Of a stretch of 64,000 bases of DNA, positions 9,207-18,228 are shown piece after piece; within the stretch, counting starts at the first letter, position 1, and every line of letters starts with the position of its first letter. The stretch lies in the NCBI RefSeq assembly GCF_021379005.1, contig NZ_CP075171.1:62001-126000 (forward strand), written 5' to 3'. The stretch is from Leptodesmis sichuanensis A121. GTDB taxonomy: Bacteria; Cyanobacteriota; Cyanobacteriia; Leptolyngbyales; Leptolyngbyaceae. The position numbers and the translations under genes are program-made. A model generated the notes under the pieces. The model saw only the letters and a program-made list of their open reading frames with translations. It was not told where the DNA came from and made no database searches.

Positions 9207-10137
9207 GAGGGCTATTACCGGCAAACAGATTTCATCCCGCGTGAGCAAACTCCGATAACCAGAGCCACTGACGCTGACTGTGTAGTGATAAGTCCAACTG
9301 ATAAATTCGAGCGATCGCCCTGAGTATCAATAAGAAGCAAGGTTAGGCTAACTCAGATTGAGCCACAAATACAAATAGAGAAAAACCAAATTTATCAGGA
9401 ACTTTGATTCACCTATCTAGAGTGCCCTGTTGAACGGCACTTTGCACCTGTTTTTTAAGACTGCCAACTCAATCTGCGTTCAACCCCAAACCACGGCTGG
9501 CAAAGAGCAGCGGTAGTGAGTAGAAAGCCACACAATTTTGCACCCTGGATTGCACACCTGGTAGAACACCCTCCATAGCCGTGCTAAACCCGTTCCAGTA
9601 TCCTATCAACTATCAGCGATGAAAATACTTTCTATACGATATTTTATGTCGCGGAATAGCACTAAAATGGTTCTGGACTTGGACCAGGTTTAAATTGCTG
9701 AAAGTTTGGCACCGACGGCAACTCTCGTATATGAGGCTTTGCTACAAAATCGCCCCAGCAAATCATTTGCATTGCTTATACCAAAAAAGTAGTTTATAGA
9801 AATATCTGATGTAATTGATTCCCACAAGTTCGTACCTCATCAAGGCGGAGACATACTCCTGTTGGCAAACCAGTGATCTTGAGATTGGGTAGTTTTTTTG
9901 TTTGCCGAAAAATTACCTGATTGGACTCCGAGTAGGGTGAGTTAATTGAAAGACCTTTGGGCTTTCGTGTTACTGTGGCTTTGCCCTTCTAACCAGGCAC
10001 TCAATGTTTAATGCGGTAATGTATAGAGGCCGTGGAGGTCTGGCTAGACTCATGTACAAAAACGTAATAAAATTCACCTTTGATTTCCAAAATCTAAATT
10101 TTTCGCTGAGTTCGTCGTTCTTGAGGTATAGAGGCTA
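9207..10137. other. Long divergent intergenic region between the cyclase gene and mreB
   Basis: 931 bases with no convincing gene on either strand. It must hold the promoters for both the cyclase (minus) and mreBCD (plus). The stretch just before mreB (about 10060-10137) is AT-rich and ends in GAGG seven bases before the GTG start. A 26-base segment at 9670-9695 is 23/26 identical to 18179-18204 just upstream of the leucine-rich-repeat gene. No tRNA or hairpin-plus-T-tract terminator was recognised. Confidence 0.55.
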
Positions 10138-11175
10138 GTGGGTCTTTTCAGTCGCTTCTCCCTTTCACGGGATATGGGTATCGACCTTGGCACAGCAAAC
10201 ACCCTGGTTTATGTGTCTGGTAAGGGTATTGTATTGCAGGAGCCGTCCGTGGTCGCGATCGACCAGGATGATAAGGTTCCGCTGGCTGTTGGAGAAGATG
10301 CGAAGCGGATGTTGGGACGGACTCCTGGCAACGTGATCGCACTTCGTCCGTTGCGGGATGGAGTGATTGCAGACTTCGATACGGCGGAGTTGATGCTGAA
10401 GCATTTTATCGCCCGTGTCAATGAAGGGAAGACTCTGGTTGCCCCTCGGATTGTGATTGGCATCCCCAGTGGCGTGACCGGAGTGGAGCGTCGGGCCGTA
10501 ATGGATGCCGCTTCTCAAGCTGGGGCCAGGGACGTTTACCTGATTGATGAACCCGTGGCAGCAGCGATCGGCGCAGGACTACCGGTTGCAGAACCGACCG
10601 GAAACATGATTATTGACATCGGTGGCGGAACGACGGAAGTGGCCGTTCTTAGTTTGCAGGGCACCGTACTGAGTGAATCGGTGCGGGTGGCGGGCGACGA
10701 ACTGAGCGAATCGATTTCCCAATATATGAAGAAGGTGCATAACCTGGTGATTGGGGAACGTACTGCCGAGGAAATCAAAATCACGATCGGCTCAGCCTAT
10801 CCGATCAACGATGACATTCAGATGGATGTGCGCGGTCTACACCTCCTATCAGGATTACCCCGAACCGTGACAGTGAAAAGTGCCGAAATTCGCGAAAGTA
10901 TGGCCGAACCCCTAGCGGTGATTGTGGATGCAGTGAAGCGTACTCTGGAGCGGACTCCTCCTGAACTAGCTGCCGATATTATTGATCGCGGGATCATGCT
11001 GGCTGGCGGTGGTGCGCTGCTGAAAGGACTGGATACACTCATCAGCCACGAAACTGGAATTGTCGTGCATGTGGCTGCTGATCCCTTAAGTTGCGTGGTG
11101 CTGGGAACTGGCCGGGTTTTGGAGAACTTTAAGCAACTGGAGCGCGTCTTCAGTGGTCGTTCGCGCAATTTCTAG
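10138..11175 (+). CDS. mreB: Rod-shape-determining actin homologue MreB
   Basis: 345 residues, the usual length. This bacterial actin polymerises with ATP under the inner membrane and positions the elongation machinery for peptidoglycan synthesis. The phosphate-1 loop is [17 protein letters not shown] near the N-terminus, the phosphate-2 loop is [14 protein letters not shown] and the adenosine loop is [13 protein letters not shown]. The start is GTG at 10138, preceded by GAGG, and gives MGLFSRF, an amphipathic membrane-binding N-terminus. It is first in an mreB-mreC-mreD operon; the 106 bases before mreC are the largest gap in it. Confidence 0.98.
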   Translation: MGLFSRFSLSRDMGIDLGTANTLVYVSGKGIVLQEPSVVAIDQDDKVPLAVGEDAKRMLGRTPGNVIALRPLRDGVIADFDTAELMLKHFIARVNEGKTLVAPRIVIGIPSGVTGVERRAVMDAASQAGARDVYLIDEPVAAAIGAGLPVAEPTGNMIIDIGGGTTEVAVLSLQGTVLSESVRVAGDELSESISQYMKKVHNLVIGERTAEEIKITIGSAYPINDDIQMDVRGLHLLSGLPRTVTVKSAEIRESMAEPLAVIVDAVKRTLERTPPELAADIIDRGIMLAGGGALLKGLDTLISHETGIVVHVAADPLSCVVLGTGRVLENFKQLERVFSGRSRNF

Positions 11176-11281
11176 TCTGGCTTGCTGCGATCGCTGGCCA
11201 TTTTTCAACCACTGGCCTTTGTGCTTACAACTTCAACTTCCTTGATTTCCCTTTGTTGTCCAGCCACCCCTTTCTTTTTGC

Positions 11282-12070
11282 ATGTTTACTCTGCGTCGCT
11301 GGTGGGATCGTCACCGACTACAGATTGTTCTGGCTAGTCTAGCCCTGGGTGCTGCGGCTTTTCTGCGTCAAACTCATGGAGCAGTTCTATACGAAACCTA
11401 CCAGATCCTGACTCGCCCCTTTCAACCGGATGTTGAACGCAAGGTTGTTCTGGAAAACGCTCAAGTTCAGGAACTGCAGCAACGGCTCACTGAGTTAGAA
11501 AGTCAAAATCAACGACTACAAGCCCTGCTAGGTTATGTATCCACAACCAAACAGACTGGTATTACCGCTCCAGTGATCGGTCGCAGCGCAGATCATTGGT
11601 GGCAGCATGTCGTGCTGGGCCGGGGAAGTCAGGATGGCATAAAGGTTGGGTATATAGTGACAGCACCGGGAGGGGTGGTTGGCCGTGTGATTTCGGTTAG
11701 CCCCAATACCAGTCGCGTGTTGCTGTTGAGTGATCCCTCCAGTCGGGTAGGGGTCACGGTTAGCCGCAGCCGCAACATGGGTTACATCCGGGGGCAATCC
11801 TCCAACCGGGCCACCATGGAATTTTTTGATAAAGTTCCAGATGTGCGGCAGGGAGATGTGATCACAACATCTTCGTTAAGCCAGTTGTTTCCTCCAGGCT
11901 TACCCGTCGGTCGGGTGGAATCCATTAACTTGAGTAAAAGTCCGGCTCCTGAGGCCGTGATTGAATTGACGGCTCCTGTTAGTTTCCTGGAATGGGCAAC
12001 GATTTATCCTCACACCGCTCCATCGCCATCCAATACTGTGCCTGGTGAACCCGCAAAACCCCGCCTATGA
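11282..12070 (+). CDS. mreC: Rod-shape-determining protein MreC
   Basis: 262 residues. MreC is a bitopic protein that links the MreB filament to the periplasmic cell-wall synthesis complex. An N-terminal transmembrane helix (about residues 12-30) is followed by a coiled coil (residues about 55-85, ENAQVQELQQRLTELESQNQ) and then the two beta-barrel domains with the family strings VGRVISVSPNTSRVLLLSDP and DVITTSSLSQLFPPGLPVG. The tail is proline-rich. The stop overlaps the mreD start by four bases (ATGA), which indicates translational coupling. Confidence 0.97.
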   Translation: MFTLRRWWDRHRLQIVLASLALGAAAFLRQTHGAVLYETYQILTRPFQPDVERKVVLENAQVQELQQRLTELESQNQRLQALLGYVSTTKQTGITAPVIGRSADHWWQHVVLGRGSQDGIKVGYIVTAPGGVVGRVISVSPNTSRVLLLSDPSSRVGVTVSRSRNMGYIRGQSSNRATMEFFDKVPDVRQGDVITTSSLSQLFPPGLPVGRVESINLSKSPAPEAVIELTAPVSFLEWATIYPHTAPSPSNTVPGEPAKPRL

Positions 12071-12648
12071 GACATGAGTCCTTCCACGATATGCTCCAGA
12101 ATCGGCCAGTCATGCGGGTGGTGGTTAACTGTGCAGTCACAGCCGGATCTGTAGTTTTGTGTCTGCTACTTTCTCCGACTCGCTTACCAGGAATAGAACT
12201 GGCTGGGATCGGGCCGAATTGGGTGTTGATCTGGGTCGTGGCCTGGAGCGTCAAACGAACGATGTTGCAAGGCGCACTGGCTGGGATCTCTCTGGGGCTG
12301 ATTCAGGACGGAATGACTGCGTATGCTCCAACTCATACCCTAAGTCTGATGTTGGTGGGAATTCTGACGGCGCGGTTGCGAAAAGAGCGGTATGTGCGCG
12401 AGGATTTCATTTCGATTGCGTTGATTGCTTTTGCGATGGCAGTCGTCGCTGAAACGGTTACAGCGATTCAGTACAGTATTTCTGGCGATCGCAGTTTGGT
12501 GGAAATTTGGAATTATCACCAACTGATTGCTCTGGGATCAGCCGTTTTAAGTAGCCTCTGGGCACCCGTCATCTACTTTCCCCTGAACCGCTGGTGGCAA
12601 TACATCCAGATGCTGGATCAACAAACTCAGGAAAAATATAAATTATAA
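12067..12648 (+). CDS. mreD: Rod-shape-determining membrane protein MreD
   Basis: 193 residues, very hydrophobic, with five or so predicted membrane helices and the WVLIWVVAWSVKR and GISLGLIQDGMT segments seen in cyanobacterial MreD. It is the last member of the mreBCD operon and overlaps mreC by four bases. MreD is part of the elongasome membrane complex; its biochemical activity is undefined. An AT-rich spacer of only eight bases separates it from the convergent mobA gene. Confidence 0.93.
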   Translation: MRHESFHDMLQNRPVMRVVVNCAVTAGSVVLCLLLSPTRLPGIELAGIGPNWVLIWVVAWSVKRTMLQGALAGISLGLIQDGMTAYAPTHTLSLMLVGILTARLRKERYVREDFISIALIAFAMAVVAETVTAIQYSISGDRSLVEIWNYHQLIALGSAVLSSLWAPVIYFPLNRWWQYIQMLDQQTQEKYKL

Positions 12649-12656
12649 ATTTTGAA

Positions 12657-13280
12657 TTATGAATTCATAACTTCTTCCAGGTCTGCGGGAGTGTTGCAGT
12701 TAAACAGCATTTGTTGCTCACGCAGGCGGATGGACTCAACAGGGCTGAAGGCAATGGCTTGTACGGTTTCCTGGGCCAGCCATCGTTGAAAGGAACGTCC
12801 GCCCTGTTGCATAAAGGTGTTTAATCGGGGGAGGCTATCCGCTCGATAAAAGCCGCAGAGGGGTTCCCAGCCTTGTTCGTGGCGGGGGAGCAGGGCGGCG
12901 ATCGCTGGCTCCAGGGCGTCCAGTTGTTGCATCCAGTGCTGGAGCAGATCGGCCTGTAAGTAGGGCAGGTCACAGGCCAGCAGCAGCACCCATTCGGTTG
13001 GGATCACAGCCAGTCCCTGAGCGAAGCCGACTAATGGCCCGTGGGGTTGAGGTTCATTAGACAGCGGTTGTTCCAAGACCAGTTGACACTGGGGAGGGAG
13101 CAGCGGCTGGTAGATCTGTGGGCGAGGCGTAACAACATAGACCTGAGAGGTGCAAGCTAGAGCTACCTCGCAGGTACGACGCAGGAGGGGCATACCCTGT
13201 ACCAGAATCAGGGCTTTATCCTGACCCAGGCGGGAACTTTGCCCTCCGGCCAGGACAATCGCGGTCAGGGAATCAACCAT
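12657..13280 (-). CDS. mobA: Molybdenum cofactor guanylyltransferase MobA
   Basis: 207 residues. The enzyme joins GMP to molybdopterin-Mo, giving the bis-MGD cofactor used by nitrate reductase and similar enzymes. The nucleotide-binding motif LAGGQSSRLGQDKAL is at the N-terminus. LLACDLPYLQADLL carries the Mg-binding aspartate, and the C-terminal FNCNTPADLEEV is characteristic. Its start overlaps the end of the upstream glycosyltransferase gene by eight bases, although the functions are unrelated. Convergent with mreD. Confidence 0.93.
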   Translation of the reverse strand: MVDSLTAIVLAGGQSSRLGQDKALILVQGMPLLRRTCEVALACTSQVYVVTPRPQIYQPLLPPQCQLVLEQPLSNEPQPHGPLVGFAQGLAVIPTEWVLLLACDLPYLQADLLQHWMQQLDALEPAIAALLPRHEQGWEPLCGFYRADSLPRLNTFMQQGGRSFQRWLAQETVQAIAFSPVESIRLREQQMLFNCNTPADLEEVMNS

Positions 13281-14298
13281 TTTGCGGCTCTGGCAGTTGC
13301 TGGCTGGGAATTTCCCGTTTCAGAAACACACTGTTGCGAATGGAATCTTCCAGTAGCTGGGGAGGATCGGCATCAGGTTTCCGTTGCAACACTCGTCTGG
13401 CCCGCCATAAACTGAAGCCGGCCAGCCAGCTAATATCTACCAGTGCGGCATATAGCCAGCCATGATTTTTCAGGAAGTAGCGCCGCCGAGAATCGAACCA
13501 GTATTGGGGTAGCCGCCGGGGTTGCTGATTCGTGGCTGTTACGCCTGTACTTTGCCCCAGAATGTGCATGATTCGGCTTTGGGGCACATACCAGCAACTC
13601 CATCCGGCCCGCTTCGCCTGCAGGCAAAAGTCGGTTTCTTCGTAGTACAGGAAATAGCCTTCGTCCATTAAGCCAACGGATTCAAAGACCTCCCGACGCA
13701 CCATCATGCTGGCTCCGGGAATCCAATCAATTGGTTGCTCGCGATCGGGAGCCATCGTCTGCGGCACTTTCCAGCGGGAGAGCAGTTTGGTAATCAGGCC
13801 CAGCCGGATGCCGCCTTCAAATTCGCTGATGAAACTGGGAAACCGAAAGGCATAAGGCCACGGTTTCCCATCGGCCTCCTCAAAACTGCTCCCAGCAATT
13901 CCCACGTCGGGGTGTTGATCCATAAAGCTGAGTAATTCTTTAATTGCTCCGGGACGAATTTGCGTATCCGGATTCAGGAGTAGAAAGTAATCGGGTGGAT
14001 GGGCTGCCTGGAGTGCCGGACGAACAGCGTAGTTATTGCCATAAGCAAAGCCGCCATTGACTGTAGATGGCATCAGGGTCACCCAATCTTCCCACCCTTC
14101 AGCCGCGATCGCGGCTCCAATCTTCTCAACGGAACCGTCACCAGAATGGTTGTCTACGATCGCGACCTGGATTCCTGGTACGGCCCGCACCTCAGGTTCC
14201 AGGGAACGTAGACCTTCAATCACCAGATGGGAGGTTCGGTAATTGACCGTCACGATGAGCAAACGGGTGTCACTTTTTAACAAAATTTCAGCAGGCAT
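13273..14298 (-). CDS. GT2-family glycosyltransferase (rhamnosyltransferase-like)
   Basis: 341 residues. The GT-A fold is clear: LLIVTVNYRTSHLVIEGL, IVDNHSGDGS, NGGFAYGNNYAV, LLLNPDTQ (DxD equivalent), WIPGASMMVRREVFESVG and YYEETDFCLQAKRAGW (catalytic ED). It resembles WbbL-type rhamnosyltransferases that extend O-antigen or exopolysaccharide. The C-terminus has basic and Trp-rich stretches rather than clear membrane helices. Same strand as the downstream mobA and the upstream acetyltransferase-like gene 49 bases away, so a polysaccharide pair is likely. Sugar donor and acceptor are unknown. Confidence 0.9.
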   Translation of the reverse strand: MPAEILLKSDTRLLIVTVNYRTSHLVIEGLRSLEPEVRAVPGIQVAIVDNHSGDGSVEKIGAAIAAEGWEDWVTLMPSTVNGGFAYGNNYAVRPALQAAHPPDYFLLLNPDTQIRPGAIKELLSFMDQHPDVGIAGSSFEEADGKPWPYAFRFPSFISEFEGGIRLGLITKLLSRWKVPQTMAPDREQPIDWIPGASMMVRREVFESVGLMDEGYFLYYEETDFCLQAKRAGWSCWYVPQSRIMHILGQSTGVTATNQQPRRLPQYWFDSRRRYFLKNHGWLYAALVDISWLAGFSLWRARRVLQRKPDADPPQLLEDSIRNSVFLKREIPSQQLPEPQNG

Positions 14299-14347
14299 AA
14301 ACAGAATAATCGCTCAAATATAAAGTTGCCGGTTCTGGAATGGGGGA

Positions 14348-14968
14348 TTACATTGCCTCAACGGTCTGGCTAGAACCATTTAAGCCAGGTTCTGATAGAG
14401 CAGGGGTTGTAGTTTTAATGATTTTGGCTGGAATTCCTACGGCTGTTGCACCCGCAGGCACATCCTGGAGTACTACAGCATTTGCCCCAATACTGGCCCC
14501 ATCCCCGATCGTTACGGCTCCAAAAATCTTGGCTCCTGCACCCACATTGACTCGCCGACCCAGTTTAGGAGCTTCCAGGGGTTTCTCCAGGTAACGATTG
14601 CCCAGCGTTACGCCCTGCCGGATGATGCAGTCATCTCCAATCTCGCAGTGCCCATGAATGACGATCGCGCTCTGGTGTTCAATCACCACTCGCCGCCCCA
14701 CCTTAGCGGTGTAGGGCAACTCGATGCCGTAGGTGTTGCGTACCTTGCGGAATAACATACGATACAGCACACTCAACGGTGCCCGTAGGAGTTTAGATGG
14801 AATTCCCATGCGCCAGACCCCAAATCGGTATACTGCCACTGCCCTAAAGCCAGGTTTTGTCCAATCCTGACCATGAGCGATCCAGTCTTCTACAATTTGT
14901 TGCCACAGAGTGAGCGTTTCCGTCTCGGTATTTGAGTGATTCATTACAGACTGCAATTCTTGAGACAT
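14348..14968 (-). CDS. Serine O-acetyltransferase-like hexapeptide-repeat protein
   Basis: 206 residues. The C-terminal half (about 90-195) is a left-handed beta-helix of hexapeptides ending NAVVLQDVPAGATAVGIPA, the CysE signature. HQSAIVIHGHCEIGDDCIIRQGVTLGN carries the catalytic-type histidines. The N-terminal domain is shorter than in housekeeping CysE, as in EpsC-like enzymes found in polysaccharide clusters, and the neighbour is a glycosyltransferase. It may therefore acetylate a sugar rather than serine; the sequence alone does not decide. A second in-frame ATG nine codons in (MNHSNTETE) is an alternative start. Confidence 0.85.
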   Translation of the reverse strand: MSQELQSVMNHSNTETETLTLWQQIVEDWIAHGQDWTKPGFRAVAVYRFGVWRMGIPSKLLRAPLSVLYRMLFRKVRNTYGIELPYTAKVGRRVVIEHQSAIVIHGHCEIGDDCIIRQGVTLGNRYLEKPLEAPKLGRRVNVGAGAKIFGAVTIGDGASIGANAVVLQDVPAGATAVGIPAKIIKTTTPALSEPGLNGSSQTVEAM

Positions 14969-15066
14969 AACCCACTACTATTTTTGACAAGAAAGCTTAA
15001 ATTTGCACGATTTGAAACATTAGAATTTCTGACCTTACCCCTGGAAAGGCACCGAAGGCACAGACC

Positions 15067-15622
15067 TCAAGGGGTGACAGCGAGGTGGACCTGTTTGCTC
15101 AACCGATTCAGTTTGAAAGCCGCCGTCGCAACTTGCAACGCTTTCTGATCCTGCCCCCATTGAATGCCAAAGCCCTGTGACAACATTCCTTAGCTGAGCA
15201 GCAGGCGGTGCTGCATCCGGTGCTCGCATTAATGCGTCGGTATCGCCCTGTGGTGTTAGGAGAGCGAGAGTTTCATAGTGTGGCATTCGCGACTTGGTTG
15301 CGGCAAATGCAAGTCAACTTTGTCCTGCGAATGCCCAAAAGCACGACTGTACAGCAGTTCCCGAATTCCCAATTGGAGCACCTGAATGAATTGCCTCCGG
15401 ATCCAGGCATCGCTCACTATCAGATGCAAGTACAGGTGACTCAGCACAGTGATTTCTGGTTGGGACTGGATGGACGGCTATGGATTGATTCGATGGATTG
15501 TTGGGCTAACTGGGCACAGCAACTAATGCGACTCAACCCCCAAAAACAGATTTTTTTCCTGCGAGGCTTAAAGGCTATGAGGGCCATCCAATCTACCTTC
15601 TAGCTCCATTGTCACCCCTTGA
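15067..15622 (+). mobile_element. Decayed IS4-like element with intact terminal inverted repeats
   Basis: The segment is bounded by a perfect 13-base inverted repeat: TCAAGGGGTGACA at 15067-15079 and its complement at 15610-15622. Inside is a transposase reduced to fragments. At 556 bases it is far too short for a complete IS4-family element. No obvious target duplication is seen in the flanks. It could be moved in trans only if the ends are still recognised by a full-length relative elsewhere in the genome. Confidence 0.75.
15091..15603 (+). pseudogene. IS4-family transposase fragments, broken by a stop and a large deletion
   Basis: One frame reads an N-terminal-like piece (FAQPIQFESRRRNLQRFL) up to a TGA at 15178-15180. 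It continues in the same frame with the catalytic-region piece VVLGEREFHSVAFATWLR typical of IS4 transposases, where the second DDE aspartate (normally GDREF) reads GEREF. Most of the region between and after these motifs is missing, and the frame ends at 15603 just inside the right terminal repeat. Non-functional. Confidence 0.82.
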
Positions 15623-15738
15623 AGGTTGAAACTAAATTGCAACGTGGGTGATGGTAGATCGACCGCAAGGGTATCCCTGTGATGCATCATATAAGTGTAT
15701 CGCAGATGTTCATTAGAGCATTCTGATGACAAGTAACC

Positions 15739-16500
15739 ATGCAGATCCCGAATCGTAGTCGGAAGGATGCAGCCATGACGATCGGCAAATCCCCAATCTG
15801 GACACCTGAATTACCCACATCCCTGCCGGATCATACGCAACTGCCAGAATCGGATGGAACTTTTGTGAAAAACTTTCAGGAACATCCCCAGAGTATCCTG
15901 CTCACCAACTCAATTCAGCCGCTCTTGCAGCAACTGCATCCCGATGACCAATACTGCATTGGGCAGGATTGTGGCATTTACTGGCGGATTACGGAACCAC
16001 CAGAGAAAGGGGCAGAAGCACCTGATTGGTTCTACGTTCCCAATGTTCCCCCGATGCTCAACGGTTTAGTCCGTCGTTCTTATGTGATGTGGCAGGAGAT
16101 TGTGGCTCCGTTAATTGTGCTGGAATTCGTTTCAGGAGATGGGCAGGAAGAACGCGATCGCACCCCCTACAAGGGAAAATTCTGGGTCTACGAGCAAGCC
16201 ATTCGAGTCCCGTTTTATGGCATCTACGAAGTCAGCAAGGCCAGTGTAGAGGTTTATCACCTGATCGATGGACACTACAGTTTGCTGCCAGTGAATTCAT
16301 CCGGGCGCTATGCGATCTCGCCTCTGGGTGTGGAACTGGGCATCTGGCAGGGCCGTTATCAGAATCTAGACCTGCCCTGGCTCCGCTGGTGGGATGCCCA
16401 GGGAAATTTACTCAAAACCGCTCTACCCCTTCAAACTGCTGAGCCGCCTCAGCACGAGCCGCTTCACCGCAGGTACGAGGAGTCGGAAAAATCTTTGTAG
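15739..16500 (+). CDS. Uma2-family (DUF820) putative endonuclease
   Basis: 253 residues. Uma2 proteins have a PD-(D/E)XK nuclease-like core and are hugely expanded in cyanobacteria; their function is unproven. Seen here: PDWFYVPNVPP, then APLIVLEFVSGDGQEERDR followed by KFWVYEQA. This reproduces the D...(E/V)xxS...K-Y-E order of the family. The first ATG (15739) is used; ATG at 15775 (MTIGKSP) is equally plausible. The last 89 bases overlap the 3' end of glcD on the opposite strand, so the final ~29 residues read through the antisense of glcD and may be a late addition after loss of the original stop. Confidence 0.83.
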   Translation: MQIPNRSRKDAAMTIGKSPIWTPELPTSLPDHTQLPESDGTFVKNFQEHPQSILLTNSIQPLLQQLHPDDQYCIGQDCGIYWRITEPPEKGAEAPDWFYVPNVPPMLNGLVRRSYVMWQEIVAPLIVLEFVSGDGQEERDRTPYKGKFWVYEQAIRVPFYGIYEVSKASVEVYHLIDGHYSLLPVNSSGRYAISPLGVELGIWQGRYQNLDLPWLRWWDAQGNLLKTALPLQTAEPPQHEPLHRRYEESEKSL

Positions 16501-17887
16501 GATTGGCAATATTTTGCGGATCAAACGCCTGCCGTACCCATTGCATAGTTTCCAGATCAGTCGGAGTAAACATTTCCGGCATATAGCAGCGCTTATCGGC
16601 TCCGATGCCATGTTCCCCAGAAATACTGCCCCCTACCCGAACACATAACTTGAGAATTTCTCCCCCCAGTTCTTCCACCGTTTCCAGGGCACCGGGAACC
16701 GAGTTGTCATAGAGAATCAGGGGATGCAAATTACCATCTCCGGCATGAAACACATTGGCGACGTTGTAACCGTAATGCTGTCCTAATCGTTCAATTTCCT
16801 GCAACACATATTCCAACCTGGTACGGGGAATCACGCCATCCTGCACATAGTAATCTGGAGCCATTTTGCCCATCGCTGCAAACGCGGCTTTTCGTCCCTT
16901 CCACAACGTTAGCCGTTCATCAGGATCCGTTGCCACTCGAACATGGCGTGCACCATTTTGGTAACAGATGGCTTCTATACGTTTAGTATTCGTTTCTACT
17001 TCAATTTCTAAGCCATCCACTTCTACCAATAAAATTGCAGCAGCATCACGAGGATAACAGTTAGTGGCAACAACATTCTCAACGGCGTTGATACTCATGT
17101 TATCCATCATTTCCATGCCACCAGGAATGATGCCCGCACTGATAATGTCGGATACGGTTGCTCCTGCCGCCTCAACGCTGGTGAAGTCTGCCAGCAACAC
17201 GCGAATCGATTCGGGAACTTTCACCAGACGCAGGGTAACTTCTGTGGCAATCCCCAGGGTGCCTTCTGAGCCGACAAATACCCCCGTCAAATCGTACCCT
17301 GGCATTTCTGGAACCGAGCCACCCACATCCACGATACTGCCATCCGGCAATACCAGCTTCAGTCCCAGCACATGATTGGTCGTTACCCCATATTTAAGAC
17401 AGTGAACGCCTCCAGAATTTTCGGCCACATTGCCCCCGATCGAGCAAATGATTTGACTGGATGGATCCGGTGCATAAAAGAAACCCGCACCGCTGACGGT
17501 TTGAGTCACCCAACTGTTGATTACACCGGGCTGCACCACAATCCGCTGATTGTCCAGATCCACGTCTAGAATTTGCTTCATCAGTGCCGTGACAATTAGT
17601 ACGCAATTTTCAATCGGTAAAGCCCCCCCCGATAAGCCCGTGCCCGATCCTCTGGCGATGAAGGGAATCTGGTTCTCGGCACAAACCCTAACGATCGCTG
17701 CTACATCTTCAGTTGTACGAGGGAGTACAACGATCGCAGGCCGCTGACGGTAGCTGGTTAACCCGTCACATTCGTACACCAGGAGTTCTTCTTTGCGGCG
17801 CACGACTCCGTTTTTGCCGACGATCGCCTCAAACTGACGAGCAATCAGCGACCAATTGGTTTGAGTGTTGGGGGGAGTTGTCAGCAT
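16412..17887 (-). CDS. glcD: Glycolate oxidase/dehydrogenase FAD-binding subunit GlcD
   Basis: 491 residues. It oxidises glycolate to glyoxylate, the second step of photorespiration, with electrons passed to an acceptor through partner subunits. The N-terminal FAD-binding domain contains PFIARGSGTGLSGGALP and SSQIICSIGGNVAENSGGVHCLKYG. The C-terminal FAD-oxidase domain has FHAGDGNLHPLILYD and SISGEHGIGADKR, all GlcD hallmarks. glcE and glcF are not adjacent. The start ATG at 17887 is well placed at the conserved length. Its 3' end overlaps the Uma2 gene tail-to-tail. Confidence 0.95.
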   Translation of the reverse strand: MLTTPPNTQTNWSLIARQFEAIVGKNGVVRRKEELLVYECDGLTSYRQRPAIVVLPRTTEDVAAIVRVCAENQIPFIARGSGTGLSGGALPIENCVLIVTALMKQILDVDLDNQRIVVQPGVINSWVTQTVSGAGFFYAPDPSSQIICSIGGNVAENSGGVHCLKYGVTTNHVLGLKLVLPDGSIVDVGGSVPEMPGYDLTGVFVGSEGTLGIATEVTLRLVKVPESIRVLLADFTSVEAAGATVSDIISAGIIPGGMEMMDNMSINAVENVVATNCYPRDAAAILLVEVDGLEIEVETNTKRIEAICYQNGARHVRVATDPDERLTLWKGRKAAFAAMGKMAPDYYVQDGVIPRTRLEYVLQEIERLGQHYGYNVANVFHAGDGNLHPLILYDNSVPGALETVEELGGEILKLCVRVGGSISGEHGIGADKRCYMPEMFTPTDLETMQWVRQAFDPQNIANPTKIFPTPRTCGEAARAEAAQQFEGVERF

Positions 17888-17917
17888 GGAATGATGGGAG
17901 TTAATCCTACACTCTGA

Positions 17918-18043
17918 TCCTATAGCAGTCTAAATAATCTTGAGCGAATATAGCAGCCCTAAATCAGTCGTGAGAGAAGAAGAAGTTGTGAGAGGCTTTC
18001 CCTGCGGAAAATCTCTCACAATCCAGATAGGATTGCTATAGGA
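17918..18043. mobile_element. MITE-like nonautonomous element with nested palindrome
   Basis: Ends are the 10-base inverted repeats TCCTATAGCA (17918-17927) and TGCTATAGGA (18034-18043). An inner pair TTGTGAGAG (17986-17994) and CTCTCACAA (18013-18021) forms a strong stem with an 18-base loop. No coding capacity in 126 bases. It sits in the divergent spacer between glcD and the leucine-rich-repeat gene and could affect either promoter. Confidence 0.65.
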
Positions 18044-18228
18044 GGAAGTGAACTTGTATGCAAGGCAATGGAGCTATAGCTCAAGCGTGGTGTAAAGTAA
18101 CAATGAAACTGCGCAAAACAGAGGCAACCGGTAAACCTGCCACTGCCCAATCTTGTGAAGTTCGTAGTCAGTTGCGCAGTTCTGGATCTGGACGAGGTTT
18201 AAATCTGTAGATATGACAAGGGGGCAGC

